IMG/VR virus record: IMGVR_UViG_3300031787_000628
Span: 1-28,896 of that record
Source: a virus
Direction: 5' to 3' (one strand)
DNA: 28,896 nt
The notes under the pieces were generated by a model. It was given only the letters and a program-made list of their open reading frames with translations. It had not been told where the DNA came from and did not search any database. How positions within the stretch are numbered: the first letter of the stretch is position 1; the number at the start of each line of letters is the position of its first letter. Positions 22,687 through 28,896 of the stretch are shown piece after piece. A program made the translations under genes and the position numbers.

Positions 22687-23252
22687 TTATTTAGTTTGCA
22701 TTCTTTTAATTAATTCTAAAACCCTATCGTACCAATACACTATTCCGTTATAATCTTGTCTATCAAAAAAAAGGCTACCCAAATCTTTAGGCAGCCATTT
22801 AAGTTCTAATACGACAGTTGTGATTACTGTATCTATACCCGCATCGTCTTTATCTAGGCCATAAAAAAAAACGATAAATAATCTGCTAACGTGTTATCCT
22901 CCGAATCCATTTCTTTAAGAATTGCAGAATTTTGTCCTGTTAAAGCAGAAATATAAGCTATCGACTGCTCAAGCGGACCTGGCGTTTTAATTGCTTGAGT
23001 TCTATCTTGAATTTCTTTTAAAGTTAAACGAGGCTTGTATTTTAATTTTTTTAAATCACCAACCGGAAATTTTAAAGTATGCTCAAATACAAATGTCTCA
23101 GGATCTAAAACTAAAAGCCCTTCCATCATTGCTTCAACTAAATAGGCAATATTGCCTTTTAATGTTTCGCGTTTTTTTGGAGAAACTTTTTTAAAATCTA
23201 ACCAAGAATTTACTTCTTTTTCTGCTTGCTCTTTTGAAATTACATCGCTCAT
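22687..23252 (-). CDS. tail assembly chaperone, -1 frameshift fusion form
   Basis: This is the extended form of the tail assembly chaperone. Frame 0 runs from 23252 and gives 130 codons up to a run of nine T (22871-22863). A -1 slip there continues in a frame without stops for 58 codons: YGLDKDDAGI onward, including NGIVYWYDRVLELIKRMQ, then TAA at 22689-22687. The fused protein would be 188 residues. The TAA ends two bases before the tape measure ATG (22684), filling a gap that otherwise holds no gene. This matches the G/GT frameshift known for lambda and the same arrangement reported for Mu-like tails (gp41). Confidence 0.82.
22854..23252 (-). CDS. tail assembly chaperone, unshifted form
   Basis: This 132-residue helical protein starts with ISKEQAEKEVNSWLDFKKVS and continues with RETLKGNIAYLVEAMMEGLLVLDPETFVFEHTLKFPVGDLKKLKYKPRLT. 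The tail of the reading frame is SFFFMA and a TAG stop, with FFF coming from the T run. Size and location between tube and tape measure genes fit the gpG-type half of the chaperone pair that holds the tape measure before tube polymerisation. The start is ATG at 23252, three bases from the upstream gene. The unshifted product is presumably the major form. Confidence 0.8.
   Translation of the reverse strand: MSDVISKEQAEKEVNSWLDFKKVSPKKRETLKGNIAYLVEAMMEGLLVLDPETFVFEHTLKFPVGDLKKLKYKPRLTLKEIQDRTQAIKTPGPLEQSIAYISALTGQNSAILKEMDSEDNTLADYLSFFFMA
22863..22871 (-). promoter_or_regulatory. T9 slippery site for -1 frameshift
   Basis: On the minus strand nine T follow TCG in phase (TTT TTT TTT), then ATG GCC TAG. 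A T_TTT_TTT heptamer, with UUU codons in both P and A sites, is a classic -1 slippery site. The homopolymer could also allow transcriptional slippage. No clear downstream pseudoknot is visible by eye. Confidence 0.75.
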
Positions 23253-23254
23253 AA

Positions 23255-23665
23255 TTACGCTTGTTTTTTAAGAACACCACCGCCAGATAATTTCAAGGGG
23301 AACGTTGCTGCGTTTCCGTTTCCAGCTATATCTCCAACAGGGCGACCTGTTCCTCCATAAATAGAACCGTTAATGTGAGATATTGTATAATCAGCATCTA
23401 AAGGGTCGCCAGCCAAAGCAGACAACTTCTCTAAATCTAAATTTACATTCATGTCCCAAGCAACAGTAACGTCTACAGACCAACGTTGGCGGTTTAATTG
23501 AGTTATCATTCTACCACCACCATCAATGCCATTCATATCGTCGTTAGAACGAACACCACCTAAATTAAAGGTGCTATCTTCTGCTGCTTTTATAAAAATA
23601 ACACCGCTACCTAAAGTCGGGTGATTATATGTAATTTCTGTTATGTCTCCACCTATTACTGACAT
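23255..23665 (-). CDS. tail tube protein (Mu gpM-like)
   Basis: This 136-residue beta-rich protein has GDITEITYNHPTLGSGVIFIKAAEDSTFNLGG at the start. TQLNRQRWSVDVTVAWDMN is typical of contractile tube proteins, in which an RWSxxxxVxxD strand lies near the middle. It ends with NGNAATFPLKLSGGGVLKK. It lies between the sheath and chaperone genes, the canonical tube position, and would form the inner tube through which DNA passes. Tube sequences diverge strongly, so the fold call rests on size, order and strand pattern. Confidence 0.78.
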   Translation of the reverse strand: MSVIGGDITEITYNHPTLGSGVIFIKAAEDSTFNLGGVRSNDDMNGIDGGGRMITQLNRQRWSVDVTVAWDMNVNLDLEKLSALAGDPLDADYTISHINGSIYGGTGRPVGDIAGNGNAATFPLKLSGGGVLKKQA

Positions 23666-23679
23666 GCTTTATATTTTTT

Positions 23680-25209
23680 TTAGTTTATTGAACCGAAATT
23701 AAAACCCATCACAGCAGTTGTAGCAGATATACGCCCAACACCACTACGCTTAGCACTGAATACAGTATCAAAACGATTTGGATTTGTTGAATTTAAAGAA
23801 ACACTTAAAGAGGAAATACTAAAAGCAGTATCAACTATTAAAGCGCGAGTAGTAAGATCAGAAAACATGTTATTTAATTTTTGTTTCCACATTTTAGGCT
23901 TAACGATGTTCTGAGAAGAAACACTGTCTTCGTCTTTTGCTAAAACTTTTCCAATAACATTCTCTTGCTCTAATAAGAAATAAGTATAACGAATATTCCA
24001 ATCAATTAGAATATCTCTAGTGTAAGCGAATTGAGGTGGTATCTCTCCAATAGGATGGTAGGTGGTAACTGAATCTTTTACGATGTATGTTCCGCTAACA
24101 AGGTCAACTGTTGAGCAACCTTTTTTCACAAATAAATCTCTGTTGTCATAACTAGCCATTGAACCAAGAGTTAACGGCGAAGGCATGTCAGGATATTTGT
24201 CATTTAAAATATCTAACTCAGGAGAGTTTTGAGCTTTTTTAGCAACCATAAATGCATGGTTTGCAGCAGCTTCCATTGCAAATCCCGGAGAATTTGGCGC
24301 CGGAGATAAAACAATAGTACAATCATCAAGACGGGCGTCAGATATAGAACTTGGATCGTCTAAAACAGTTCCAGTGAATGCCAAAGTAGGCTTCATAACT
24401 ATACCTTGGTATCTTCCTGTAGGGTTTGTATTATCTGGACGTCCGTTGAATGCTTCTAAGGCAGACATAACCGCTGAAACAGCTCCATAACTATTAATTG
24501 TAATAGTATTCCATTCTGTACCATACAAGCCTAAACTTGTTGTAACAGCATTAGTTGGAGTACCAGAACCATTTTGAATAGTAGCAACGTTGTAAGATAA
24601 ACCAACAGCCTGATTGTTTGTATTAACCGAAACGGTCATGCCGTCAGCAGTAGCACCTTTCCATTTAGTTGTTAACACACTTACATAAGTATTTGTAGTA
24701 ACAGTCGCTGGACAGCCAATAACTGCAGCTAAAACGTTTGCTATTTTAGCACTGATTTGTACTAAAGTATCACCAGTTACAATAGGAATATCATAACTTT
24801 GAGAGTCTACATTTGTACGACCACCAATAGTAATAGTATGGGTAGCATTTCCAGTAGCAATACCAACTGGCTGAATCGTCATTACTTTAGCTGTAGCACC
24901 AACAGCTTCCGCTTGCGGGTAAAAAGTTACAGGAATGCCATCTAAACCGCCACCGGCTAAAGGAAATAATATTCTCGCTATCATATAAGCAGGAGAACCG
25001 TAACCAAACTTTTGTCCAACTTGTTGAGCAGAAGTAGGTATAAAAATAGGGTCAGAAACAACAGCAGCTTGGTTTGCGCTGTTAGCTTCACATAGTACAG
25101 CAATTTTCATTGGCAAATTAGGAGATGTTTCTTGAAAACTACCTTTTGCTATTAAATACCCGACAACTGCGGATTTTCTTGCTGAACCTACTGCGTTTGA
25201 TACTGACAT
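23680..25209 (-). CDS. contractile tail sheath (Mu gpL-like)
   Basis: This 509-residue protein has the Mu L-type sheath layout. The N-terminal part is NLPMKIAVLCEANSANQAAVVSDPIFIPTSAQQVGQKFGYGSPAYMIARILFPL, and it continues with IPVTFYPQAEAVGATAKVMTI. The C-terminal half has the YTRDILIDWNIRYTYFLLEQENVIGKVLAKDEDSVSSQNIVKPKMWKQKLNNMFSDL segment, the sheath-specific helix region with the invariant DWNxRY-like core. Its presence identifies a contractile tail. It is the first gene of the leftward tail operon, 20 bases from the second copy of the bidirectional promoter. Confidence 0.92.
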   Translation of the reverse strand: MSVSNAVGSARKSAVVGYLIAKGSFQETSPNLPMKIAVLCEANSANQAAVVSDPIFIPTSAQQVGQKFGYGSPAYMIARILFPLAGGGLDGIPVTFYPQAEAVGATAKVMTIQPVGIATGNATHTITIGGRTNVDSQSYDIPIVTGDTLVQISAKIANVLAAVIGCPATVTTNTYVSVLTTKWKGATADGMTVSVNTNNQAVGLSYNVATIQNGSGTPTNAVTTSLGLYGTEWNTITINSYGAVSAVMSALEAFNGRPDNTNPTGRYQGIVMKPTLAFTGTVLDDPSSISDARLDDCTIVLSPAPNSPGFAMEAAANHAFMVAKKAQNSPELDILNDKYPDMPSPLTLGSMASYDNRDLFVKKGCSTVDLVSGTYIVKDSVTTYHPIGEIPPQFAYTRDILIDWNIRYTYFLLEQENVIGKVLAKDEDSVSSQNIVKPKMWKQKLNNMFSDLTTRALIVDTAFSISSLSVSLNSTNPNRFDTVFSAKRSGVGRISATTAVMGFNFGSIN

Positions 25210-25228
25210 CTTTGAAGTGTTATTTTTG

Positions 25229-25298
25229 GTAAAAATACAACACTACAAAAAAAACAAAGTTAAAAATTACCCACTTACCGGAATTTATTTTATATTTG
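25229..25298. repeat. 70-bp duplicated bidirectional promoter segment, copy 2
   Basis: This segment matches 11455-11524 at 69 of 70 positions. It lies between the leftward sheath gene and the rightward glycosylation cluster. Leftward: TTTG at 25258-25255, a 17-base spacer and TATTTTTA at 25237-25230, giving a predicted start about 17 bases before the sheath ATG (25209). Rightward: TATATTTG at 25291-25298, 5 bases before the ATG at 25304. TTACC repeats lie at 25267-25271 and 25275-25279. Flanking sequences on both sides differ from copy 1, so only this segment was duplicated or retained. Confidence 0.9.
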
Positions 25299-25303
25299 TG
25301 CCC

Positions 25304-25996
25304 ATGAACAAATTAAAAGTTTTTCAAATATATTTTAATGAAGCACAACTACCATTAAACTTTATTCCTTATTATAATGAAAAATGTTCTCCCTATTTTG
25401 AAAACAAAGTTATTGTTGATCTAATCAAAAAAAATCAGCACAAAGGCTGTACTCATTTTGGTGTATTAAGCCACAAATTTGCTGAAAAAATAAAAGAAAG
25501 AATGAGCTCAAACTGGGACTCTTTACCTGAATTAAAAAACCACCATCGGTTCCTAATGAACGCCGATGAGATAGAAAAAGCTTTAGCTTTATTCGATCCG
25601 CCAGTTTTAGCTTTAATGCAACACCCGGCGCATGATCCAGTTTCTTTTGGCGGAAGGTTTCACCAAAAATTACCTGATTTTTTTAAAGAGGTTACAAAGA
25701 AAATAGGCGCCGAATGGAAGCCGGAAGTTTTTGACCGTGTTTATTATTCAAACTATTTTATAGCAAAGCCAGCAATATATGCAGACTACGTTAACACAAT
25801 GCTGGCTCCAGCTATTCAAGTCATGGATGACATGCCTGATCTTTGGCAAGACAGCGGTTATCCAAAAAAATTACCTGAAAACTTATCAAAAGAATGGGGT
25901 GTTAATTACTACCCATACCATACCTTTATATTAGAAAGATTATTTAGTTATTATTGCAACATAAACAAAAACAAAATATGGAAAAAGCAGAATTAG
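25304..25996 (+). CDS. putative glycosyltransferase-like protein
   Basis: I start this gene at 25304 (MNKLKVFQIYFNEA), giving 230 residues. A longer frame from 25217 would read through the promoter repeat. Segments FIPYYNEKCSPYFENKVIVDLI, HKGCTHFGVLSHKFAEKI and YSNYFIAKPAIYADYVN followed by YYPYHTFILERLFSYYC fit a family of glycosyltransferase-associated proteins I recall from polysaccharide clusters. No DxD motif is clear. It heads the rightward cluster. It could be an uncharacterised sugar-handling protein; the assignment is tentative. Confidence 0.5.
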   Translation: MNKLKVFQIYFNEAQLPLNFIPYYNEKCSPYFENKVIVDLIKKNQHKGCTHFGVLSHKFAEKIKERMSSNWDSLPELKNHHRFLMNADEIEKALALFDPPVLALMQHPAHDPVSFGGRFHQKLPDFFKEVTKKIGAEWKPEVFDRVYYSNYFIAKPAIYADYVNTMLAPAIQVMDDMPDLWQDSGYPKKLPENLSKEWGVNYYPYHTFILERLFSYYCNINKNKIWKKQN

Positions 25997-26211
25997 AAGC
26001 CGCTCTTCGTTTAATTTACGATAGCTGGATAGTGAGATACGGCACGCCGCAGGAAACAATGGCTAACGGTATGGCTACAGATATGAATGCCTACTTTGAT
26101 AGTATAAATTATAATTTGGTTCTTGGAACTTGTTTTTCTTTACAACAGGTCTTGGATCAGTTATCTGTAGTAGGAATAACCGGAATAGACAGACCTGCAG
26201 ATGGTGCTTAG
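25978..26211 (+). CDS. hypothetical small protein (77 aa)
   Basis: The ATG at 25978 (MEKAELEAALRL) is preferred over an upstream TTG frame, since it overlaps the previous stop by only 19 bases and the extension is short. The protein has a helix followed by WIVRYGTPQETMANGMATDMNAYFDSINYNLVLG and a helix-turn near the C-terminus (SLQQVLDQLSVVGITGIDRP). No family is recognised. It lies inside a chain of overlapping genes, overlapping the next by 11 bases, so it is probably translated. A small partner of the glycosyltransferases is one possibility. Confidence 0.5.
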   Translation: MEKAELEAALRLIYDSWIVRYGTPQETMANGMATDMNAYFDSINYNLVLGTCFSLQQVLDQLSVVGITGIDRPADGA

Positions 26212-26872
26212 TTTTAGTTTAATTCATCCTTCAAGGAGTAGGCCCGAAAAAGCTAGAGAGATTTATAATTACTGGATGAGCAAAGCTTCCGGTGAAAATA
26301 AAATAGAACATATTCTTTCTTTAGATTTTAGTGATCCGCTAAACGAGCACTATGGAATGGTTGACGGAAAGTATATACCATTTGGAGACAACTCTAAGTC
26401 AATAATTGACCATAATAGTTGTGTAGTTGAGGCAACAAATCAAGCTGCTAAAATGGCAACTGGCGACGTGCTTATCTATTTAAGCGACGATTTCAAATGT
26501 CCAGACAATTGGGATAGACTTATTGCAGAACGAATGCTTATAGGTCACCCAACTTTGCTAAAAGTGAATGACTGTTTGCAGCAATTTGAAGTCGCAGTGT
26601 TAACTATACCTATAATGAATAGATCGTTATACGAAAAGCTTGGATATTTTTGGCACCCATCTTACAGATCAATGTTTGTAGACGAAGACCTCTACTGGAC
26701 TTGTAAAAATAATATTTGGATGGTATCAGCGCCTGAATTACAATTTCCTCACGAACACTGCTCAATAGGGAAAGCTGAACGAGACGAGACTTATATCCGC
26801 TCAGAAGCTAATTGGGACCACGGCAAGGCTATTTTTGCAGAACGTAAAGCGCTAAATTTTCCTTTAAAATGA
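26201..26872 (+). CDS. glycosyltransferase-like (GT-A type) protein
   Basis: This 223-residue protein starts with SFSLIHPSRSRPEKAREIYNYWM, a GT-A-type opening strand and helix. It then shows NQAAKMATGDVLIYLSDDFKCPDNWD (residues about 80-104), in which SDDF at 95-98 fits the metal-binding Asp pair of GT-A transferases. A later YRSMFVDEDLYWTCKNN (about 155-171) resembles the conserved EDxxLxxR segment of GT2 members. It would transfer a sugar from a nucleotide sugar; acceptor unknown. The end overlaps the next start by 4 bases as ATGA. Confidence 0.68.
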   Translation: MVLSFSLIHPSRSRPEKAREIYNYWMSKASGENKIEHILSLDFSDPLNEHYGMVDGKYIPFGDNSKSIIDHNSCVVEATNQAAKMATGDVLIYLSDDFKCPDNWDRLIAERMLIGHPTLLKVNDCLQQFEVAVLTIPIMNRSLYEKLGYFWHPSYRSMFVDEDLYWTCKNNIWMVSAPELQFPHEHCSIGKAERDETYIRSEANWDHGKAIFAERKALNFPLK

Positions 26873-27435
26873 TTTTATCAATATTAATTCCGAGCCTAGA
26901 AAGCAGGAAAGAGTTTTTGAACCAAATGCTTTTTAATTTGCATACGCAAATTACCGAATTAAGCGCATGGGATAAGATAGAAGTATTGACGGACGAACGT
27001 TCTCATTTATCAACTGGAGTGAAAAGAAACTCGTTATTGAATAGAGCGGAAGGAAAGCATTCTTGGTTTGTAGATGATGATGATGAAATAATAAAATCAG
27101 CATTGTCTTTAATATTAAACGGGCTAAACTCTAACCCTGACGTTATTGGTATAAACGGATGGATGACCACTGACGATGAGAACAGAGTGGACTGGGAAAT
27201 GAAGTTAGAAAATCCTTATTGTGCTACAACACGAGACGGAAAAGAATTTTATTTAAGATTTCCTAACCACATTGCGGTTATGAGAACAGAGATTGCTAAA
27301 CAGGTCAAATTTCCTGATCTTACAATGGGTGAAGATTACGCTTGGGCAAAAGAGATTCACGACAGAAAGCTTTTAAAAACAGAGGTTATTATTGAAGAAC
27401 CAATATATCACTATAAGTTTAGAAGCAAAAAATGA
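26869..27435 (+). CDS. GT2-family glycosyltransferase
   Basis: This 188-residue protein begins ILSILIPSLESRKEFLNQML, the classic GT2 opening. It continues with RNSLLNRAEGKHSWFVDDDDEI (Asp 69-72), a run that provides the metal-binding DxD. TMGEDYAWAKEIHDRKLL contains the later GED, expected for the catalytic base region (154-156). It is shorter than typical GT2 enzymes, with no C-terminal membrane part. The end YHYKFRSKK is typical for such short phage-type transferases. Its stop overlaps the methyltransferase start (ATGA). Confidence 0.78.
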   Translation: MILSILIPSLESRKEFLNQMLFNLHTQITELSAWDKIEVLTDERSHLSTGVKRNSLLNRAEGKHSWFVDDDDEIIKSALSLILNGLNSNPDVIGINGWMTTDDENRVDWEMKLENPYCATTRDGKEFYLRFPNHIAVMRTEIAKQVKFPDLTMGEDYAWAKEIHDRKLLKTEVIIEEPIYHYKFRSKK

Positions 27436-28109
27436 CCATTAAAAATTACTCAAAACATATATACTATAAATTAAAAATTATCATGGGAAACTACTCACAA
27501 GGCGAAGAGCAAAAGCATATTGAAATGTTTTTTGGAGACTTCAAAGGAACAGTTCTTGACATCGGAGCAAACGATGGAAAAACATTTAGCAACTCTTTGG
27601 CTTTAATTGAAAACGGATGGAATGCTGTTTTATTAGAGCCGGCACAAATAGCTTTTAATAAGCTGGAAAGATTGCACGAAAATAATCCTAAAGTAAGTTG
27701 TTATAAAATAGCTATAGGCAACCAGCACGGTAAAACAAAATTAAAAGTTTCTGGCGCTCACCTGCCTGACGGTTCAGATGTAGCATTATTATCTTCGCTT
27801 AAAGAAGATGAGACTACTAGATGGAGAGACGCTGGTGTCCAATTTCACGAAGAGGAAATTATAGTAACAACTTTCTCTCATTTTAAAAAATTAAGTGGAG
27901 ATCCAGCTTTTGATTTTATCACAATCGACTGCGAAGGATTGGACGTTGATGTATTAAAACAAATTGATCTTACAAACACAAAACTTATCTGCATCGAATG
28001 GAACTCTAAACCTGAAGCAAAAGCGGAGATATTAGAATATTGTGCTAAATTTGGCATGACTAAAACAATTTATGAATCAGGAGAAAATTTATTAATATGC
28101 AGACAGTAG
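27432..28109 (+). CDS. FkbM-family methyltransferase
   Basis: This 225-residue protein has the SAM-binding motif VLDIGANDGKTFSNS (41-55), then an acidic end of the next strand (LLEPAQIAFNKL, Glu69) and FDFITIDCEGLDVDVLKQID (160-179). The IDCEGxDxxVL segment is the hallmark of FkbM methyltransferases, which O-methylate sugars or other metabolites. The start overlaps the upstream stop as ATGA; an internal ATG at 27483 (MGNYSQGEE) is an alternative start. Its presence with glycosyltransferases suggests methyl-decorated glycans. Confidence 0.9.
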   Translation: MTIKNYSKHIYYKLKIIMGNYSQGEEQKHIEMFFGDFKGTVLDIGANDGKTFSNSLALIENGWNAVLLEPAQIAFNKLERLHENNPKVSCYKIAIGNQHGKTKLKVSGAHLPDGSDVALLSSLKEDETTRWRDAGVQFHEEEIIVTTFSHFKKLSGDPAFDFITIDCEGLDVDVLKQIDLTNTKLICIEWNSKPEAKAEILEYCAKFGMTKTIYESGENLLICRQ

Positions 28110-28819
28110 TATCATTCGCCGATGGCGCCGGGCATTATGCAAAAGCATTAATGCGACAAGAATTAAGTTTATTACAAGTTGGATTTATTCCTGCTGAAGG
28201 CAATAAGTTTAAAGGCATTAATGACTACGGTCATATAAACTCACCACAGCACAAGGGGGCGCCTGACTCTATACCATACGCTTTTAAAGCGCTTTCAATT
28301 AAAAAAGCAGCGGAAGAACAAGACTGGAAAGGCCTCTTATTGTGGTGCGACTCGGTTGTGTATGCCACAAAATCAATTCAGCCTATTTTTGACCACATAA
28401 AAAAGCATGGTTATTTATTTTTTGATAATATTGGTTTCTCTATCGGAGACTATACCAGCGACGTTTGCTTGAGGCAATTTAATATGTCTCGCGAAGAAGC
28501 TTTTGATAGCAAAATGATTATGGCTTGCGTGATGGGATTCGATTTAGAAAACCCGTCAACAAAAGAATTTTTAGATAAATATATCGCAGCAGCAACAGAC
28601 GGTCATTCTTATCCGGGATCTTGGACGAATGAAAATCTACAAGTATCAAACGATATGCGCTGTAAAGGTCACAGACACGACCAGTCAGTAGCGAGTATAT
28701 TGATAAAACAAATGGGGTTGAGTATTACTCGCGCTCAAGATACATTTTTTGCGTATGCAAGCCATAAAGGGTTAGTGCCAATAGCAGATAGCGTTGGTTT
28801 ATGGTCGGAGGGAATATAG
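28097..28819 (+). CDS. nucleotide-sugar transferase-like protein
   Basis: This 240-residue protein starts TVVSFADGAGHYAKALMRQELSLL. It then has PYAFKALSIKKAAEEQDWKGLLLWCDSVVYATKSIQPIFDHIKKHGYLFF (about 60-109), in which LLWCDSVVY resembles the (L)WxDxD(A)-type strand of GMA12- or GT8-like sugar transferases, with the DxD reduced to CDS. A conserved-looking HRHDQSVASILIKQMGL (about 193-209) recalls the late RxDQxxL helix of such proteins. It overlaps the FkbM gene by 13 bases. Enzymatic function is not certain, given the degenerate metal motif. Confidence 0.5.
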   Translation: MQTVVSFADGAGHYAKALMRQELSLLQVGFIPAEGNKFKGINDYGHINSPQHKGAPDSIPYAFKALSIKKAAEEQDWKGLLLWCDSVVYATKSIQPIFDHIKKHGYLFFDNIGFSIGDYTSDVCLRQFNMSREEAFDSKMIMACVMGFDLENPSTKEFLDKYIAAATDGHSYPGSWTNENLQVSNDMRCKGHRHDQSVASILIKQMGLSITRAQDTFFAYASHKGLVPIADSVGLWSEGI

Positions 28820-28821
28820 TC

Positions 28822-28896
28822 ATGGAGCAAGAAGTTTGGAAAACAATAATCGGATTTGAAAAAGCTAAGATTAGCAATTTCGGAAATGTAATGGGC
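28822..28896 (+). CDS. NUMOD4-type homing endonuclease (5' part; truncated by window end)
   Basis: An ATG at 28822, 3 bases after the previous stop, opens a frame of 25 codons that continues past the window. Residues MEQEVWKTIIGFEKAKISNFGNVMG match the NUMOD4 DNA-binding module found at the front of HNH homing endonucleases (a W.....G....IS..G.V pattern). The nuclease domain is not visible. Presumably a selfish insertion next to the cluster, or a free-standing endonuclease. Confidence 0.65.
   Translation, partial: MEQEVWKTIIGFEKAKISNFGNVMG

Noticed and set aside
22741-22775. T8 run (minus strand) as a second slippery site
   Set aside because: It lies inside the -1 extension, where that frame stays open to its stop; there is no need for another shift.
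25217-25303. N-terminal 29-residue extension of the first glycosylation-cluster gene
   Set aside because: It would be read through the promoter repeat; the ATG at 25304, 5 bases after TATATTTG, is more likely.
25954-25977. TTG-started extension of the 77-residue gene
   Set aside because: It is a short, lysine/glutamine-rich extension inside the preceding gene; the ATG at 25978 is a better start.

Overview
This window looks like part of the genome of a tailed phage, or prophage, of a Bacteroidetes host (probably Flavobacteriia-like). The evidence is AT-rich DNA, few Shine-Dalgarno sequences, repeated TAnnTTTG-type -7 boxes, and structural proteins that read as a lambda-type head joined to a Mu/P2-type contractile tail. 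Only the head, tail, lysis and accessory regions are visible. No terminase, replication gene, integrase, tRNA or CRISPR array was seen.

Layout. (1) 42-1956, plus strand: six small early- or accessory-type genes, including an XRE-type HTH protein, a small lipoprotein and a signal-peptide membrane protein. (2) 1939-4102, minus strand: the lysis and host-exit region. It holds a coiled-coil protein, a 59-codon GTG-start membrane protein, a signal-anchored protein, an Amidase_2 endolysin, a two-TM holin and a protein with the architecture of a unimolecular spanin. (3) 4129-7947, minus: two large fibre or receptor-binding proteins. (4) 7947-13678, minus: head module in lambda order, namely gpW-like, portal (B), ClpP-type protease with scaffold (C/Nu3), decoration (D), major capsid (E), a strong terminator, an FII-like protein and a tail-terminator-like protein. 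(5) A ribbon-helix-helix-like regulator at 11529-11729 lies on the opposite strand, between the portal and protease genes. (6) 13698-25209, minus: contractile tail module, namely sheath, tube, chaperone with a -1 frameshift extension, tape measure, gp46-, gp47/J- and gp48/I-like baseplate proteins, a fibre, a gpZ-like protein, gp43/N-like, gp44/P-like hub and the spike. (7) 25304-28819, plus: a chain of glycosyltransferase-like proteins and an FkbM methyltransferase, ending in a truncated NUMOD4-type homing endonuclease start.

The most striking feature is a 70-bp intergenic segment present twice, with one mismatch, at 11455-11524 and 25229-25298. Each copy separates a leftward morphogenesis operon (protease/head, or sheath/tail) from a rightward gene (the RHH-like protein, or the glycosylation cluster). 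Each copy carries a candidate promoter in both directions and a possible operator. I infer that head, tail and glycan-modification genes are co-regulated, possibly by the RHH protein encoded at the first copy. The rightward promoters, and two further leftward ones, place the -7 box only 4-5 nt before the ATG, so leaderless mRNAs are predicted. Function names for structural genes come from recognised sequence style and gene order, not from searches.
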